The position numbers and the translations under genes were made by a program. A stretch of DNA of 64,000 bases from Flammula alnicola. Taxonomy: Eukaryota; Basidiomycota; Agaricomycetes; Agaricales; Strophariaceae. The stretch lies in contig JADNRV010000001.1 in assembly GCA_015499995.1 (NCBI GenBank), forward strand, positions 248,001 to 312,000, given 5' to 3'. Positions 38,440-50,420 of the stretch are shown here, piece after piece (positions within the stretch are counted from its first letter, which is position 1; each line of letters begins with the position of its first letter). The notes beneath the pieces were generated by a model. The model saw only the letters and a list, made by a program, of their open reading frames with translations, had not been told where the DNA came from and did not search any database.

Positions 38440-38850
38440 TGAAATAGCTTGTTCAACAAGGTCGAGCTCGCGTCAAAGTCAAATTGAAATTGGGGGCGCA
38501 GAAAACAACGGCACGTGCCCGGGCCGGATGCGTGACCGGTTAAGCGGTCGTAACGCTTGATTTGCCTGGTGCGCACGCTCCGCTGGGGCCAAATTCGTGG
38601 TTACGGAACCGCATTGTTCGCCCACTTGGTTCCGCTCCAGCGCTCCTATTTGGGTGTCGAGGCCGAAGCTCCTGTTGTGGGGGCAAGCGTTCGCATCTTA
38701 TCATATCAGTGCTGTGGCCCAATTGGCAAATGTTTATAAAGTGGCAGGTTTCGTCCATCGTTCATATTCCGTCGCGTCATCGTTCCTCCTAACCACAACC
38801 TCAATTTCTTCTTCACGCGTTTTTCAACCCACATCACTCTCCAGAACATC
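38440..38850. promoter_or_regulatory. Divergent promoter region between FMC1 and the RRM gene
   Basis: The 411 bp between the two start codons must hold both promoters. Visible landmarks are the GC-rich CCCGGGCCGG near 38518 and TTATAAAG near 38734, about 115 bp ahead of the RRM start. Confidence 0.5.
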
Positions 38851-39801
38851 ATGCATATCGTCTGCCCCGTTTCCAGCTCTCAGCAAATCCCCGGAGGACC
38901 ATCTAACCACGTCGTAAGTTTTGTGGCCCTCCTACCCAAGTCCATGCACTGACATCGCGCAGAAACGCTTGAGTGTTGGCCATATCAATCAACAAGATGC
39001 GAATCACAAGCGCGTTCGAAACCTTCATCGAGCAGCAAAGCTGAAGGAAGTTGGAGAGGCCAAGAGGAAGGACGAGAAAAAAAAGCAGGTTCGGAGACCC
39101 GCTGCCTTCAATCACACACACGTCTACATCGGAAACGTGAGTACTGCAATGAAGTGTAATATTTTCAAGCTGACAGCGTCTTCGTAGCTGGAATCGTCGA
39201 TCACGCAAGCGCGGCTCGAAGCATACTTCAAGGACTGTGGCCGCATCCGTACCACAATAATTCGTTGCAGTCGAGGACAGGCACTTACCGTCGGGGTTGC
39301 TGTGCCTCTAGCCGTACGCTCAGCTCGCGATCGCATGTATGCTTCCATGGAATTCTACGACACTAAATCAGCTTTGAATGCTCTCAAGTACAATGACACA
39401 GTCCTGGATGGATGTCAGTTGGTGGTATGTGGCATGCCTGTGGTAACGGTGTTCGTATTCACATAGTTGTTTCAGGTCTCTGCATCTGCTGCTGATCTTC
39501 CTGAGGTTATGGATATTGTCAGACGTGCGTGTATTATTCCTTACATGCTGCCCGGATCTAATACGCACTTCTCAGCCCATCTCCAGAATATGCGCCAAAG
39601 GGATCAACAAACGAGGCCGCTGCCTCCTTCGCGTTTTTCAAGGCCTAGGTCCATAGATTTCTCCTCAGTCAATGAAATCAGACACTAACATAATATTCTT
39701 CCAGACCTCTTGTTCGCAACGATACCCAACGTGATTTTACCGATCCAAAAAATGATAGGATTCGAATCTTTGGGTTTTCGTTTAATAAGTGTATCCTCTG
39801 A
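38851..39801 (+). CDS. RNA-recognition-motif protein
   Basis: Six exons (38851-38913, 38963-39136, 39188-39424, 39476-39524, 39576-39648, 39705-39801) sum to 231 codons with every phase consistent. The start MHIVCPVSSSQQIPGG is the only ATG that joins exon 2 in frame. A basic, helical stretch (KRVRNLHRAAKLKEVG, KRKDEKKKQVRR) precedes one RRM: RNP2 is HVYIGNLE, the first helix is ARLEAYFKDCG, RNP1 is the weakly canonical RMYASMEF, and the last strand is LDGCQLVVSAS. Loop 3 is unusually long because about 15 residues separate strand 2 from RNP1. The C-terminus is Arg/Gln-rich. I cannot name an orthologue. Confidence 0.82.
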
Positions 39802-40316
39802 AGACTGAAGCATGCGCCAGACGTTCCAAAGACACTGGCGGAATCACTTATTTTATTTTCCAGTATCCTTAACTAGCGATACGCACTCCTTATACTTTCC
39901 TCCTTTTACATCCTACTAACGACCTACATGTGTACTATTTTCTACCTTATCTTATTCTGAACAAATATGAAATATCATGGAAAGCGCGTGATGTGTGTTT
40001 GCAACCGCTACATTGGACAGTACATTGTCACATCAAATCAGGCAACATTAGCAGGCTGCAGCCTTTCTCCCCTGCCACTGCTATTGGATTTCAGATTCCC
40101 ATCGGTCGCCATTCCTCTAGCGCATCTTCATTAGGCTCCAGTCAATCGACTGCTGTCTGCATGGAATTTGCCTAGTTACCTACTCACGTTCACCAGAAGT
40201 GCTTGCAACGGTCATTACCATCCAACCTACTCAATACCCCGCTTACTAACTGATGATGTCTGTCTCTAGAGTGCTTTCGAGTTGTCCTCTTTGTTGCCAT
40301 TTTCTAGTTTTTAACC
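39802..40316. other. Intergenic region, no supported gene
   Basis: AT-rich 3' flank of the RRM gene and 5' flank of the eIF4A-like gene. The plus frame 39930-40175 has no features. Confidence 0.5.
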
Positions 40317-43300
40317 ATGGCCAGGAGCGCTGCTCTGAATCCTGCTTCCATGCCCTTCTTTCCTGGTGGGCTGCGTGGCAGCGACGATGAAAGAGGCAAT
40401 GGTCCGGGGTTTGGCAGCAGATTTTTCACGAGCAGGACCGGAGCTCAGCATCTTCCCTCTCGATTTCGCCCTCAGAGTTTCGCTCGGTCTCGGACTACCG
40501 CTCGGTCAAGTCCTCCCCAAGTCCTCCGCAAGGAAGAACCACTCAGGAGCCACGCCACCAGCCTTCCCCTGGACCCCGCGAAAACCAGCGTCAGTCCCCG
40601 ATTATCCGTCAAACGGACGCTGGCAAGCCCTATCCAACCATAGAAGCACGGACTCTCAGGGAAGGGAGCATGCTGGGTACTCTTGGCACTCTACCGGAAG
40701 GCGAGGATAACCAAGGCTCCGAAGAGGAGCAGGCCCTTGGGAGTGGCCACCAAACACCCGGCTCCTCGTTCTATCCTCTGCAACAGCAGCCACATGGTCG
40801 TGAACGCTTACCGACATTACCATTCGCTTTAAGCAACCTCGGGGGCGGAGGATCTGTTTCTGGCGTTGCGTACACCTCAGCTTCACCAGTCTCTTCCCAG
40901 GATTCCAACAGCCGAGCCACTCCAGCAATGGACCTCCAGACTCAAATTTTGAGGCGCAGCTCAAAGCATCCCCAATGATTCACGACGTCCTCGATCGCCT
41001 TGTGCGATGCGAATATACGACCCGGGAAATTCAACGAGACCTTGGAGACATCACTCGCAAAGTCAATTTGTTGGTGGAGAGGGCCCTTGGTGTCAACAGC
41101 CAGCCAGAGTTCAAAGATCCGTTTGCTACCAATGGCAATTTGGCGAATTTGAACAAACCTCGGCCTTCAATCGGAAACATTGCGCCTAACCAAGCTGCGA
41201 ACACAGACGACATAATGTCCATTTCTCAGCGGCTCAACACGTTGACGTCGTCTGTCGGGCAGTTACTTGCTCTTCAAACTCAGCAGATGCAACAGACGAC
41301 CGTCTCTGATGCACGCAACAATTCGATTATCAGCATGAACGCCGCTCAGTTGGATTTGGCGCCGAACCAAATGATATCGCCACCTGGAATATCTGGTTCG
41401 GCGATGATTGGACATGGTTTGCCGAATCGTCCTGACTTAAGGCCCGCTCCTCGTCAACCGATCCCACCCATGCGTACATTATCGTGGTCTCCTGGAAACT
41501 TAGATCTTCCCATGCGCCCATCCGAGCAAAATCTGGTTCGTCCGGGTCCAGCTGATAAACGTCGATCAGTCTCTTCGTTACTCCGACGAGACTCTTCCGG
41601 AGTAAGTCGTGTTTTCTATGGTCGTGAAACTGCTTCTAAACATCTTCTTCTAGGTTATTGACCCTCAAAGTGACAATTGGGCCGGAGGAGCTTCTCGTGA
41701 TAACGGACCAGTGATATCGAAATGGGAACAACTGTCCTTGGCCCCTGAGCTGCTGAGATCGCTGGGTAAATTTGGGTAGGTCTACTTGTAGGTCTGCGCT
41801 AGACTTTTCATTGACGCACGATTAGGGTTGGGCCTCCGAACAAGATTCAACAACGAGCTTTACCTTTTCTTCTTCGGGGTGCAGACATCATCGCTCAAGC
41901 TCCTCCCACTCAAGAGCGCATTGCAGCGTACGTTATACCTGCAATTCAAGTTGCGGTGACCAATCTGGGTTCTCGCCCAAATCGTGGCCCGATTGTCATC
42001 ATGGTTTCGACGACAGTCGACCAAGCCACCCAAGCACAGCGGATGATTCGAGATTTAGGTGGTCCCATCGGCGTCAGGTCTGCATTAGGCGTCGGAACCA
42101 CGACCGCCGGTAATGACCTCGCGCAAGAACTCCGCCTTCTTCAGCAGAACATGCCTCATATCATCTGTGGAACGCCACAGAAACTCCACGCTCTTTTTAC
42201 ATCACCCGGTGGTCTCATCGGGTCTGAAGTTCGCTTCCTTGTTCTTGACGAGGTTGATCAGTTGATTGCTCGAAACCTTCATGAATTTGTCTTCAACATT
42301 GTAAAATTACTGCCTCCTCCACGTTCACGACCTTTACCTGCAAACCCCCCAAGCGTAACCAGCCCGACTCCCAGTGCTGCATCTGCGACGCCCTTTACGT
42401 CACCCTTTGAGCCAGGCAACCCCATCATCCCTCCCTTCCAAGCCGCTCAAGCTGCTGGACCTTCTGGACGTAGATTTTCTTCTGTGCCTTCACCCAGTCC
42501 GGCCGAATCCACCGCTGCAACTGCACCTCAGCTCATCGAGCGCCAGACAGCGTTGTTCTCTAACACCGTCCCTCAGGATGTTCTCAACCTTGCATCCGCG
42601 ATCCATCTCCGAGAGCCCGTCAGAGTTCTCGTCCGTCGCGATGGCAATGTCGCCAATCCGGAAGCCAGTCAGGGGTCCAGGGGCCTGCGTCAGTTCTACC
42701 TTTACTTGGCCTTTACAGCTGGCGGAAGGTCGGACCCCATGGCTTCTACGGCTGGAGGTGGGCTTGGAATTATCGGCTCGGGAAGAAGCGCTTCAAGTGC
42801 CGAAACTACTCAAGCACGAGAGTGGAAGCTTGATGCTCTCGCTGACCTCTTCGACGACGTGGAAGTCAACCAAGCTATTGTTCATGTTGGCGGGATGACT
42901 GCCCTGGACTCGGTGGTATATAAGTTGGCCAGTCGCGGGTTTGAGGCCATCGCTCTGGTGAGTTTGTCCTATTCCTATTTGAAACGTTGATGATCCACAA
43001 CTGACTGTTATAAAGCATGGTGATATGAATGCCGCCTCCCGAGTTGCAGCCTTGAATAAATTCAGGAGCCCAACCTCTGTCTCTTTGAGGCAATCCACCA
43101 CGAAGGTTCTGGTCGTGTATGATGTCCAACTCAAAATAACGAAGTACCACATGTCCCTCTCGTCATCAATTATGGTATGAGTTCCTCAAAAACCAACTGG
43201 TTCACCGCTCATGTCACCATATAGATCTGCCAAAAGCTGTGGAAGAATATTCCCATCGGTCTGATATCCTGATTACTACGGCATTTCCTCTAACTAAATC

Positions 43301-43589
43301 ATTCTTCATTCAAGGGTATCCTCCGCCATTGCTTCAAACTATTCGCGCGCTGGTGTTGTTGTCAATTTTGTGACTGCAACCGGCGGAGACGTCGAAATGT
43401 TGCGATCTATAGAATGTTTTTACAAGTATGTTTTTTTATTCATAGTTTCCTCTAAGACGCACTGACTTGTGGCCTGAAACACCTCTTAGAATCAAATGTG
43501 TAAGATGTGTCTTCTCTGTCTACGTTGGATGATGTATTAACCCTCTTTTTCAGCCCGAAGTTCCTATCAGCCTCCGTGATATTGTTTAA
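40317..43589 (+). CDS. eIF4A/DEAD-box-like protein lacking the Walker A motif, three apparent 1-base deletions
   Basis: Eight exons (40317-41601, 41654-41775, 41826-42960, 43016-43174, 43225-43258, 43315-43425, 43490-43499, 43554-43589). Adding one base near 40508, 40902 and 43133-43136 gives 925 codons. Residues 1-430 are disordered with one predicted coiled-coil helix (VLDRLVRCEYTTREIQRDLG). From about residue 440 both RecA-like domains of an eIF4A-type helicase are recognisable: FGVGPPNKIQQRALPFLLRG (Q-motif region), LVLDEVDQLI (motif II, DEVD for DEAD), LFSNTVPQDVLNLA (motif III, SNT for SAT), WKLDALADLFDDVEVNQAIV, ALHGDMNAASRVAALNKF, INYDLPKAVEEYSHR and VVVNFVTATGGDVEMLRSIE. Motif I is replaced by AQAPPTQERIAAY, and motif VI after HR is not HRIGRxxR. 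A Pro/Ala/Ser-rich insert of about 70 residues separates motifs II and III. ATP hydrolysis is unlikely. Confidence 0.85.
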
Positions 43590-43825
43590 ATAGCGACCCA
43601 ACGTGTTCTTGTATCCCTACTGTGCGTCTCGTGTTCTCATATCGTCTGTTATTTCTTGCTGAACTGCACTATTCATTTGGTGTTCTATACCCTTACATAG
43701 CACCCACACTGCCTCTATTCCCAGATGTTTCTTTACTGTTCTCGTTTGGTGTAGTCATTTCTTCTCATACACACTGTATAAGCAAGTTTCGTTTCAGTAT
43801 TTCTAGTTAACTAGTTGGAGATTGT

Positions 43826-46800
43826 CTAATCCGAATTCGATTGCACTCTTAGGATTCTCAATGTACCATCTTCGCTGCACGTTGCCAGTTCGTCGTAACC
43901 ACTCGTTGACGGCCGCCAAGCCATTCGGTGAATATGATCGACGTGTGCCAGCCTCGAAAATAAATTAGCTATGATAACGATTATATGAGGGGCAACGACC
44001 TACCTCGAACCAATGGTCTCATGTAGGTGCCATTCTCCGGCAGACGTAGATGTACCGGAATAAATCAAAATCTCTCCGTTCTCGAGTCCGATCGCCAAGA
44101 GCCTACGAAGATGTCAGGGACGGTTTGACGGACTAACCGTTGAGACGAACCTTTTCCTTCCATCCTCCAGAGCAAATGCAACGGCTGTAGCTGGTTGTGA
44201 AGTTTTGATGGTATTCACAGCTTTCCAGTTGTCGTCCACTTTGCGCCATATTTTCACCTGCAAAACGTGCATTCAGAATATAGGCCCAGAAAAACATCAC
44301 AGGACATACAGTCTTGTCTCGAGAGGCAGTAGCAAAGATGTCTCCCTCAGCAGACCAACCGCAATCCCATATAATCCGCCCGTGGGATTTATCCGCAGCA
44401 ATGGGTGCATAACCTAATGGAATTCGTTCGTCTAGTGAACCACTGATATTCATGAATCAAAAACGTACCTCCTGTTTTCTGGACCTCGAATAACCTCCAA
44501 GACCGATCTCTCGAGACGGTTAAAACGTACTTGTCATCAGGGCTAAAGGCTATGCGAGTCACTGTCAAGATATGGCCTTGCAAAGGTTCCCCGACTGGTT
44601 TGTACGACCGCGTGTCATAAACACGAACTACAGCATGCTCTGCACTGGTTGATTTGCAGGCGGTTGCTATGAGCATCCGTGAATTGGAGATTCCCAAGGT
44701 AATGGACTATAGAAATGATTGAACAAATTATGATCTCCAGGATTCAACGTGAAGGTCTTACCTCATAACCGTGTCCGAAAACTTTCTCCGTTTCAGGCCA
44801 GAGAGTAATGGAGGCCAATTCACTGTCAAACGGACGCCTTGAAGAATCTGTCTCTCCAACAAGTTCCTGAGGGCCTGGAAAAAGGTTGAAGACCAGAGAG
44901 TTACATGTAGATATAGGTCTTACCGTCGTTGATTGCTTTATTGGACAGTCCAAGAGGAGGAACATTTGCCCCCACAGGTCTCTTGTGCTGAGCGTATAGT
45001 TAGCCCGACATTCACAGAAGTATACAAAAAGAATTTGCAGACCTCCTCTTCCGCAAACTGCGCCACACCGAGCTTTTCTGCCAGCTCAACGAATGTTCGA
45101 GGGGCCTCAAACACACGCAAGACTTTCTCGTCTGCTATGCTAGCAAACTTCAAAGAGTCAATGAACACCACGTTCAACAGATCATACCCATGAACTTGCG
45201 GGCGAGCTATCTCGTGCCAAGACACTTGACTTTTGTCGCCTACGAATACAGGCCCATGTATTCGAGTGGTCTGATCTAGACTGAAGGGAGAACATTAACT
45301 TGGATCAGCAAATAGCAATATTTACGCACCCTGCAGAAATGAGATATTTGCCATCTGGACTCCAGTCAAGTCCCTTCACCGGTCCGTTATGGCCAGTAAC
45401 CGCACCAGACTCGTTCCAAATCTCGTCTGCAATTTCTTTCGAGGAATTTCTGGACATCCACCTTCTCCAGCCACCAGCCCAGCCCCATGCGAGAGCTTCA
45501 CCTCCATTCCGGGCCCATAAACCACCGACAAATCCGCCAAGTCGTTGACCACCAACGTCTCCGAAACGTTGACGGTTGATCCAGATCGAGGATGATTCAT
45601 CGGTGGAAGGATCAAAGACCGTTGAGGGTGACCAGAGGATGAGCGATGAATCCGTGGATGTTGACAATAGAGTCGGCGTTGAGCCATATCTGGGCGCCAG
45701 GACAGAGAGGTAATTCCTGCTTCATGGCCTACAAGAAGTGCGTCAAACGTAACGGAGAATTGTTGAGAGCTGGAGAATAGGTCATAAATTTGGAAATATT
45801 GTGCGATACGATGTGGAAGGTACCTTTCCGTGCTTGTTTTCACAGTCAAGATATGATGCTTAAGAGAGATTTGTCTTCCGCCTTCCTCGCTATCTCCGAG
45901 ATCTCCGAGAGATGCTTCAAAATTATCAAGGAGTTCGTCGATTGCTTCCATAGAGCCGCTGCTCTTCATAGAAGTAGACACTTTTTTCCAAGGTTCGATA
46001 TTCCAGAGTCGGATGGTCGCGTCCTGTGATCCAGAAGCGAGGACTAACGGAAAGTCATTGGTTGTTGGGCTTTTGAATGCGAGACTCCGAATCCAATCTT
46101 CATGACCAGCCAATGTGGCGGAATGAACATACTGAGAAAAGGCATTAGAAGACAGAATGAAATAAATCCACAAAGCACACCTTGTCGTCCGAACAGACCC
46201 ACAGTTGAACCAAGGTGTCAGTCCCGGCGATGGCCAACAGCGAAACTGCATTGTGTATGAGAAATTCATGACAAAGCCACACAATTAGGATTGAAACCAT
46301 ACCTTTTGTTTGAGGAAGATACGCCAGGGCAGAAGTAAGGGGGAATTTGCCCTTCAAGTCGATGCTCTGTGACTCGATGATATCGTCTAAGTGAGGATCT
46401 CAAATTGTAGTTCGAGAGAGATAGATACTAAGACGTACCTTTGTCATTCCTTTCAATAAATTTCCAGACCTTGATAGATGCGTCTGAGGAGCCTGTCACA
46501 ATTCGATCTCCTTGAACGCATAGCGTTGATATTGATTTCGGATGAGCCTGGATCGTAGATGTATTCTGCCACTAGAAGTAGAATCTCATCAGCCCCAACC
46601 AACCTGAGTGAGAAAGCCTTGCCTGCCTGAGATGATCGCTTTTTCCAGGCGCTCAGAATTCCTGCGTCATTTGCCGATATTAGGATTTCATTGGTCAAAA
46701 ATTTGACACAAGTTATCAGGCTTTGGGAACCGGGAAGAGTTTCGGATACTCCATATCGTTTGAAGTCTATCCTCTGAATGTTAATCAAGGCCAACAAAGT

Positions 46801-46939
46801 AAACGTCTAAACTCACATCGAGATCCCATAGAGCTATCAAATTGGAAGAGCCAAACGCGATGAGAGAAGAAGGCGAGATGTCTGCAGCTTGATTGAAACG
46901 ATTGGTGGCTGCTGCGACATAGACAAGGCTGGTCGCCAT
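43826..46939 (-). CDS. ELP2: Elongator complex subunit 2 (WD40 protein), one apparent 1-base deletion
   Basis: Many-exon gene starting [20 protein letters not shown] at 46939 and ending with TAG at 43826-43828. It encodes two WD40 propellers that scaffold Elongator, the tRNA wobble-uridine modification complex. Diagnostic ELP2 segments are present: [45 protein letters not shown], then [20 protein letters not shown] with [80 protein letters not shown] and the last WD repeat [16 protein letters not shown]. One base is missing near 45679 (run of two A on the minus strand where three are needed) between WRPDMAQ and [16 protein letters not shown]. The gene is head to head with the phosphopantetheinyl transferase, whose start lies 191 bp away. 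Confidence 0.9.
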
Positions 46940-47130
46940 TTGACGAACTATTTGGAGCAGAAATTGAGATCAGCTTTATTTCTCTTCTTGATCAAATACA
47001 GATATCTCTTTTATGCAAGTAGCAAAAGACGAGACGCGCCGATTTGTCAGTGCACTCCGTGATCGAGCATTTGTTTGGCTTCATCTCCCGAACCACGCAC
47101 GGATCGTAACCAAGTTGTCGTTGCTCTTCC

Positions 47131-47602
47131 ATGACAATCCTTGGAATAGGTGTTGACCTCGTCCATGTTCCTCGCATAGCTGCTCTGTTGAGTCGCAGGA
47201 GATCTGAAAAGTTTGCCTCCAAGATACTTAGCCCAGAGGAATATTTACAATGGCTTCCCTCCGAACCATCTCATCAAATTCAATTTCTGGCAGTTAGGTG
47301 AGGTCAATCGACTTCGGATTCATCACGCTTTGGGCGGTTTTATTTACTATTTTTGTTGTTGTAGGTGGTGCGTAAAAGAAGCCGCATATAAAGCCATGTA
47401 CCCTACCGTCCGCCCAACCTGGAAGGAAATTACATATAGAGGCCTTTCGTCCCTTGGACAGAAGCCGTGCCTTGTGTACCACCCTGTTCTATCTGAAAAT
47501 CGTAGTAAGATTGGTCAGACACATGTATCCGTTAGCCATGACGGAGAATACGTGTTTTCCACCGTGTTTATTGAAGGTACAAAGATCCTGAATAGCCGTT
47601 GA
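47131..47602 (+). CDS. PPT2: Holo-ACP synthase (AcpS-type phosphopantetheinyl transferase), mitochondrial PPT2 type
   Basis: Two exons, 47131-47297 and 47365-47602, 134 aa. Transfers the 4'-phosphopantetheine arm from CoA to the acyl carrier protein; in fungi the stand-alone AcpS-type enzyme serves mitochondrial ACP. The N-terminus holds the first motif ILGIGVDLVHVPRIA with the Mg-binding Asp, the second motif WCVKEAAYKAM is split by the intron just before Trp, and HVSVSHDGEYVFSTV forms the end. Length fits the 120-140 aa of AcpS proteins. No break. It points away from ELP2 and converges with the acidic-protein gene, whose stop lies about 60 bp downstream. Confidence 0.88.
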
Positions 47603-47663
47603 TTTTAGTCTGACATAGGATCGCAGAGCCTTCATAGATAATATATGTGCTCCATGGAATGGA

Positions 47664-48796
47664 TCAGAAAAAGTCGTCTTCGTCACTACCATATCCGTAT
47701 TCATCTTCATCCGATTGGCCTCGCATCTCTTCGATTTTTTCTTCACGACCTCGAGCCTCCTCTTCAGGGTCCCTCTCTAGCTGGAATCCACACGCCTTGC
47801 GAGTCTCTCGAGCAACCCAGCGATCCGACAAGCCTTCTAACATGTACGGTCTGCGAGCGTCATCACGCCCATCATCAGTGCACGCTATCCTGTAGTCGAT
47901 GCCCACGGCCCCTAGCAGAAGTCGAACAATGTTTACCAGTTCGCGTCGACGCCCATCCCTCGTTGCTTCGTCTGCATCGTCAGGCAGATCCTCGAGTGGA
48001 CCGCAAAGGGCCTCGTAGACATCCAAGATATCGTCGTGGCCAAGCTTGAATTCAGAGCGCTCGACCCTCTTCCAGTGCCGGCCATATTCTCCCATATCGT
48101 CGAAGAAACCGTACGCAATTGGGCGCCAGCCGTCGGACGAATAGGCACTTTCGAAACTCCCTCTCTCGAATCTTGTAAGGCTGGCAGGGTGGTAATCAGA
48201 GACCCCGAGGCGTGTATAGATCTTGAAGCCAAGCTTGTAGTACCATTCAATAGAGTTCATTCGAGAGCGACAGTGGTAGTCGAAATGGACGTCAACGTAT
48301 GTCGGCTTTGTCGGGGAATAGATCCGAGTCAAGGTTTTGACTGTACGAGGCTGAAACACGCGTGATAGATGAGTATATAAGTGTCAGATACAAATCCACT
48401 TGCCTCATCCTCTTCCTCGAATAAAGCGTCGCAAGAAAGCACCTTGTAACTGCTTTGCAACACTTCGTCTTCAAAGTCCATTTCATCCTCTAATCTTGCC
48501 ATTACAGATTGTATGCCCTTCAACACAAATTTGTTGTCGTCGTCGCCGTAATGCCATTCATCACTATCTTCTTCATCCTCATCATCTTCATCATCATCAT
48601 CCTCATCTTCGTCTCCATCCCTCTCTCTGGGCTCTTTCAGACCTTTCATACCACGAAATCCACTCGCACCCTGACGATTCGCCGTATACAACTCCCAAGC
48701 ACGTTCATTGGCAGGTTCGGGATCTTGGAGCGTGAAGAGGATTTTTGCTTTCTCGAAGGCAGGTCTAGCATGAGGGTCAGGTGCCTTCGAGGCCAT
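47664..48796 (-). CDS. Conserved acidic basidiomycete protein, function unknown, with a GC-AG intron
   Basis: Two exons, 48404-48796 and 47664-48350, 359 aa. The start MASKAPDPHARPAFEKAK leads into a helical part (RAWELYTANRQGASGF) and a run of Asp/Glu (DEDEDDDDEDDEDEEDS), then a globular part with YHCRSRMNSIEWYYKLGFKI, YHPASLTRFERGSF, YGFFDDMGEYGRHWKRV and LVNIVRLLLGAVGIDYRIA, ending in a second acidic tail. I recall similar proteins in many Agaricomycetes without an assigned role. The only intron starts GCAAGT and ends TTTCAG, giving a non-canonical GC-AG pair with an otherwise perfect donor (GAG|GCAAGT). Both exons are multiples of three, so the junction is in phase. Confidence 0.75.
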
Positions 48797-50117
48797 TTCT
48801 TTGCAATTAGGAGAACTACAGGAAGAAAACGGGTCAAAGAAGAAACGTGGGCGGAAGTACAACATACTTGTACTGATTTATCTGATAAGGTAAAGCTGAG
48901 TTACAAAGGGTGGCACTCGCCGGCATCCCGCTAAACGAGGCAGCTCTTGCGTCTTTAACGTCTTTAACTCTGTCTGACCTACATCTGTCTTATCGTGTCC
49001 GGGTTTTCGGCGGACCATCACCTGTCATCTTTTTCCTGTCTTGTCTAAACCTAGACTGGCTACTTAGCGAGGCTATGCCTCACTCAGCCTGTGTCGGTCT
49101 CTATACTTACACTAGCGCCATCTTAGGCTAAACCCCAGGTCCAGGATGAGTCTTTCACCGTCTTCCCTGATTCCCCTTGCTGCCTCAATTCAGTGGCTTG
49201 CGAGGATCCTCCAAGTGACACATGATTTCTCAGATCTCCAAAGTGCCACGGACACTCTGACATCCAAGTGAGTGAGGCTATCAGTACTACTGCCAAGTGG
49301 GCATTCCATGGTCCTTCTCTGGGATGACATTGCTCCTGTGTGGAAATTGACCGTCTACACTTACATATAAAGTGCAGCCCTATCTCTGGCACACCCGACC
49401 TGCTATGGAGCGCTAGCACTGACTACCGTGTACCACTCGGTGTTTTGTGAAGGTCCCATTTTTAACCATCCTTCTCCCGGATGACATCTTCTTATACGGA
49501 GCAGGATTTTACTGGCTTAGAAAGACAGCTCGTAGGTCCGATTTTTTTCTGATGGCAAGGGCCATTCGGTGGTTGGCAACCTGTACTTACGGCAATGTGA
49601 ACACGATTATTTATGCACCTGGATCATAGCTTGCTAGATTTCGTTGCAGGTGAAAATCACTGGCATGGTTCGCCTCAGAACATAACATGGCAGACAGCTA
49701 TCTTCCAGGGTTCGAGGAATGCACTAACATGATGTTTTCTCACCGCCGAACTTTTTATATATATATACCTTTACCTGATAACTGGTGAGTTCATGATTGA
49801 CTAGTTAGTGGCCAGAAAATGATTGTGGTTTTACTGTTTTCAGTCTAAATTAGTTGTCGTATTTCCGCTGAGAAAATCTGCATGCTTGCGCCTTCAAGTA
49901 TTTACCTACCTCTAACATCTTCTTGAGACGACATCTTTGGCATTGCGAGCACCAACACATTTATCTTCATCACACAACCCCTCGGGATCCCATGTAAGTT
50001 TCATCTATGCTCTTTGCGAAGACTTCGTCGTGTCGGTTCTGATTATTTTTAAACAATGCTCGGGCCTGATCCTTGGTTTGTGCTCCTATACCTTCGCATC
50101 TAAGTTTAGCGGTGGTA
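48797..50117. other. Intergenic region, no supported gene
   Basis: 5' flank of the acidic-protein gene followed by about 1.2 kb of AT-rich sequence, with a short TA run (TTTATATATATATACC) near 49755. No coding signal. Confidence 0.5.
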
Positions 50118-50420
50118 CAGTCAAACCTCTCATAACCCATGCCTTAGATAAACCATAACTCCTTATATCCCGGTGGGCGGGAATTTTCAACCCATAACCC
50201 ATAAGTCCGCGATAACCCATAATCCGCACCCCTCCCCGACCAAAACCGGTTTTGGTCGGAGGGCCTATATCAGGCCTATAAGTGTAGGTTTACGGTTGAC
50301 TAATTATTTTGCGAGGTATCCATCACAAATGATATACCACAGCAACCACTTAACAGCAGATCTGATAACCCATACTCTGGGCCGTCCACCGAGGGGTATG
50401 GGTTATGAGGGGTTCGACTG
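50118..50420. mobile_element. 303-bp TA-flanked MITE (Tc1/mariner-like termini)
   Basis: Terminal inverted repeats of about 22-24 bp: left CAGTCAAACCTCTCATAACC and, read inward from the right, CAGTCGAACCCCTCATAACC, both followed by CAT. Each end abuts a TA dinucleotide (50116-50117 and 50421-50422), the target duplication of Tc1/mariner/pogo elements. Internally it has repeated ATAACCCAT motifs and a perfect 20-bp palindrome at 50238-50257. It has no coding capacity. Confidence 0.85.
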
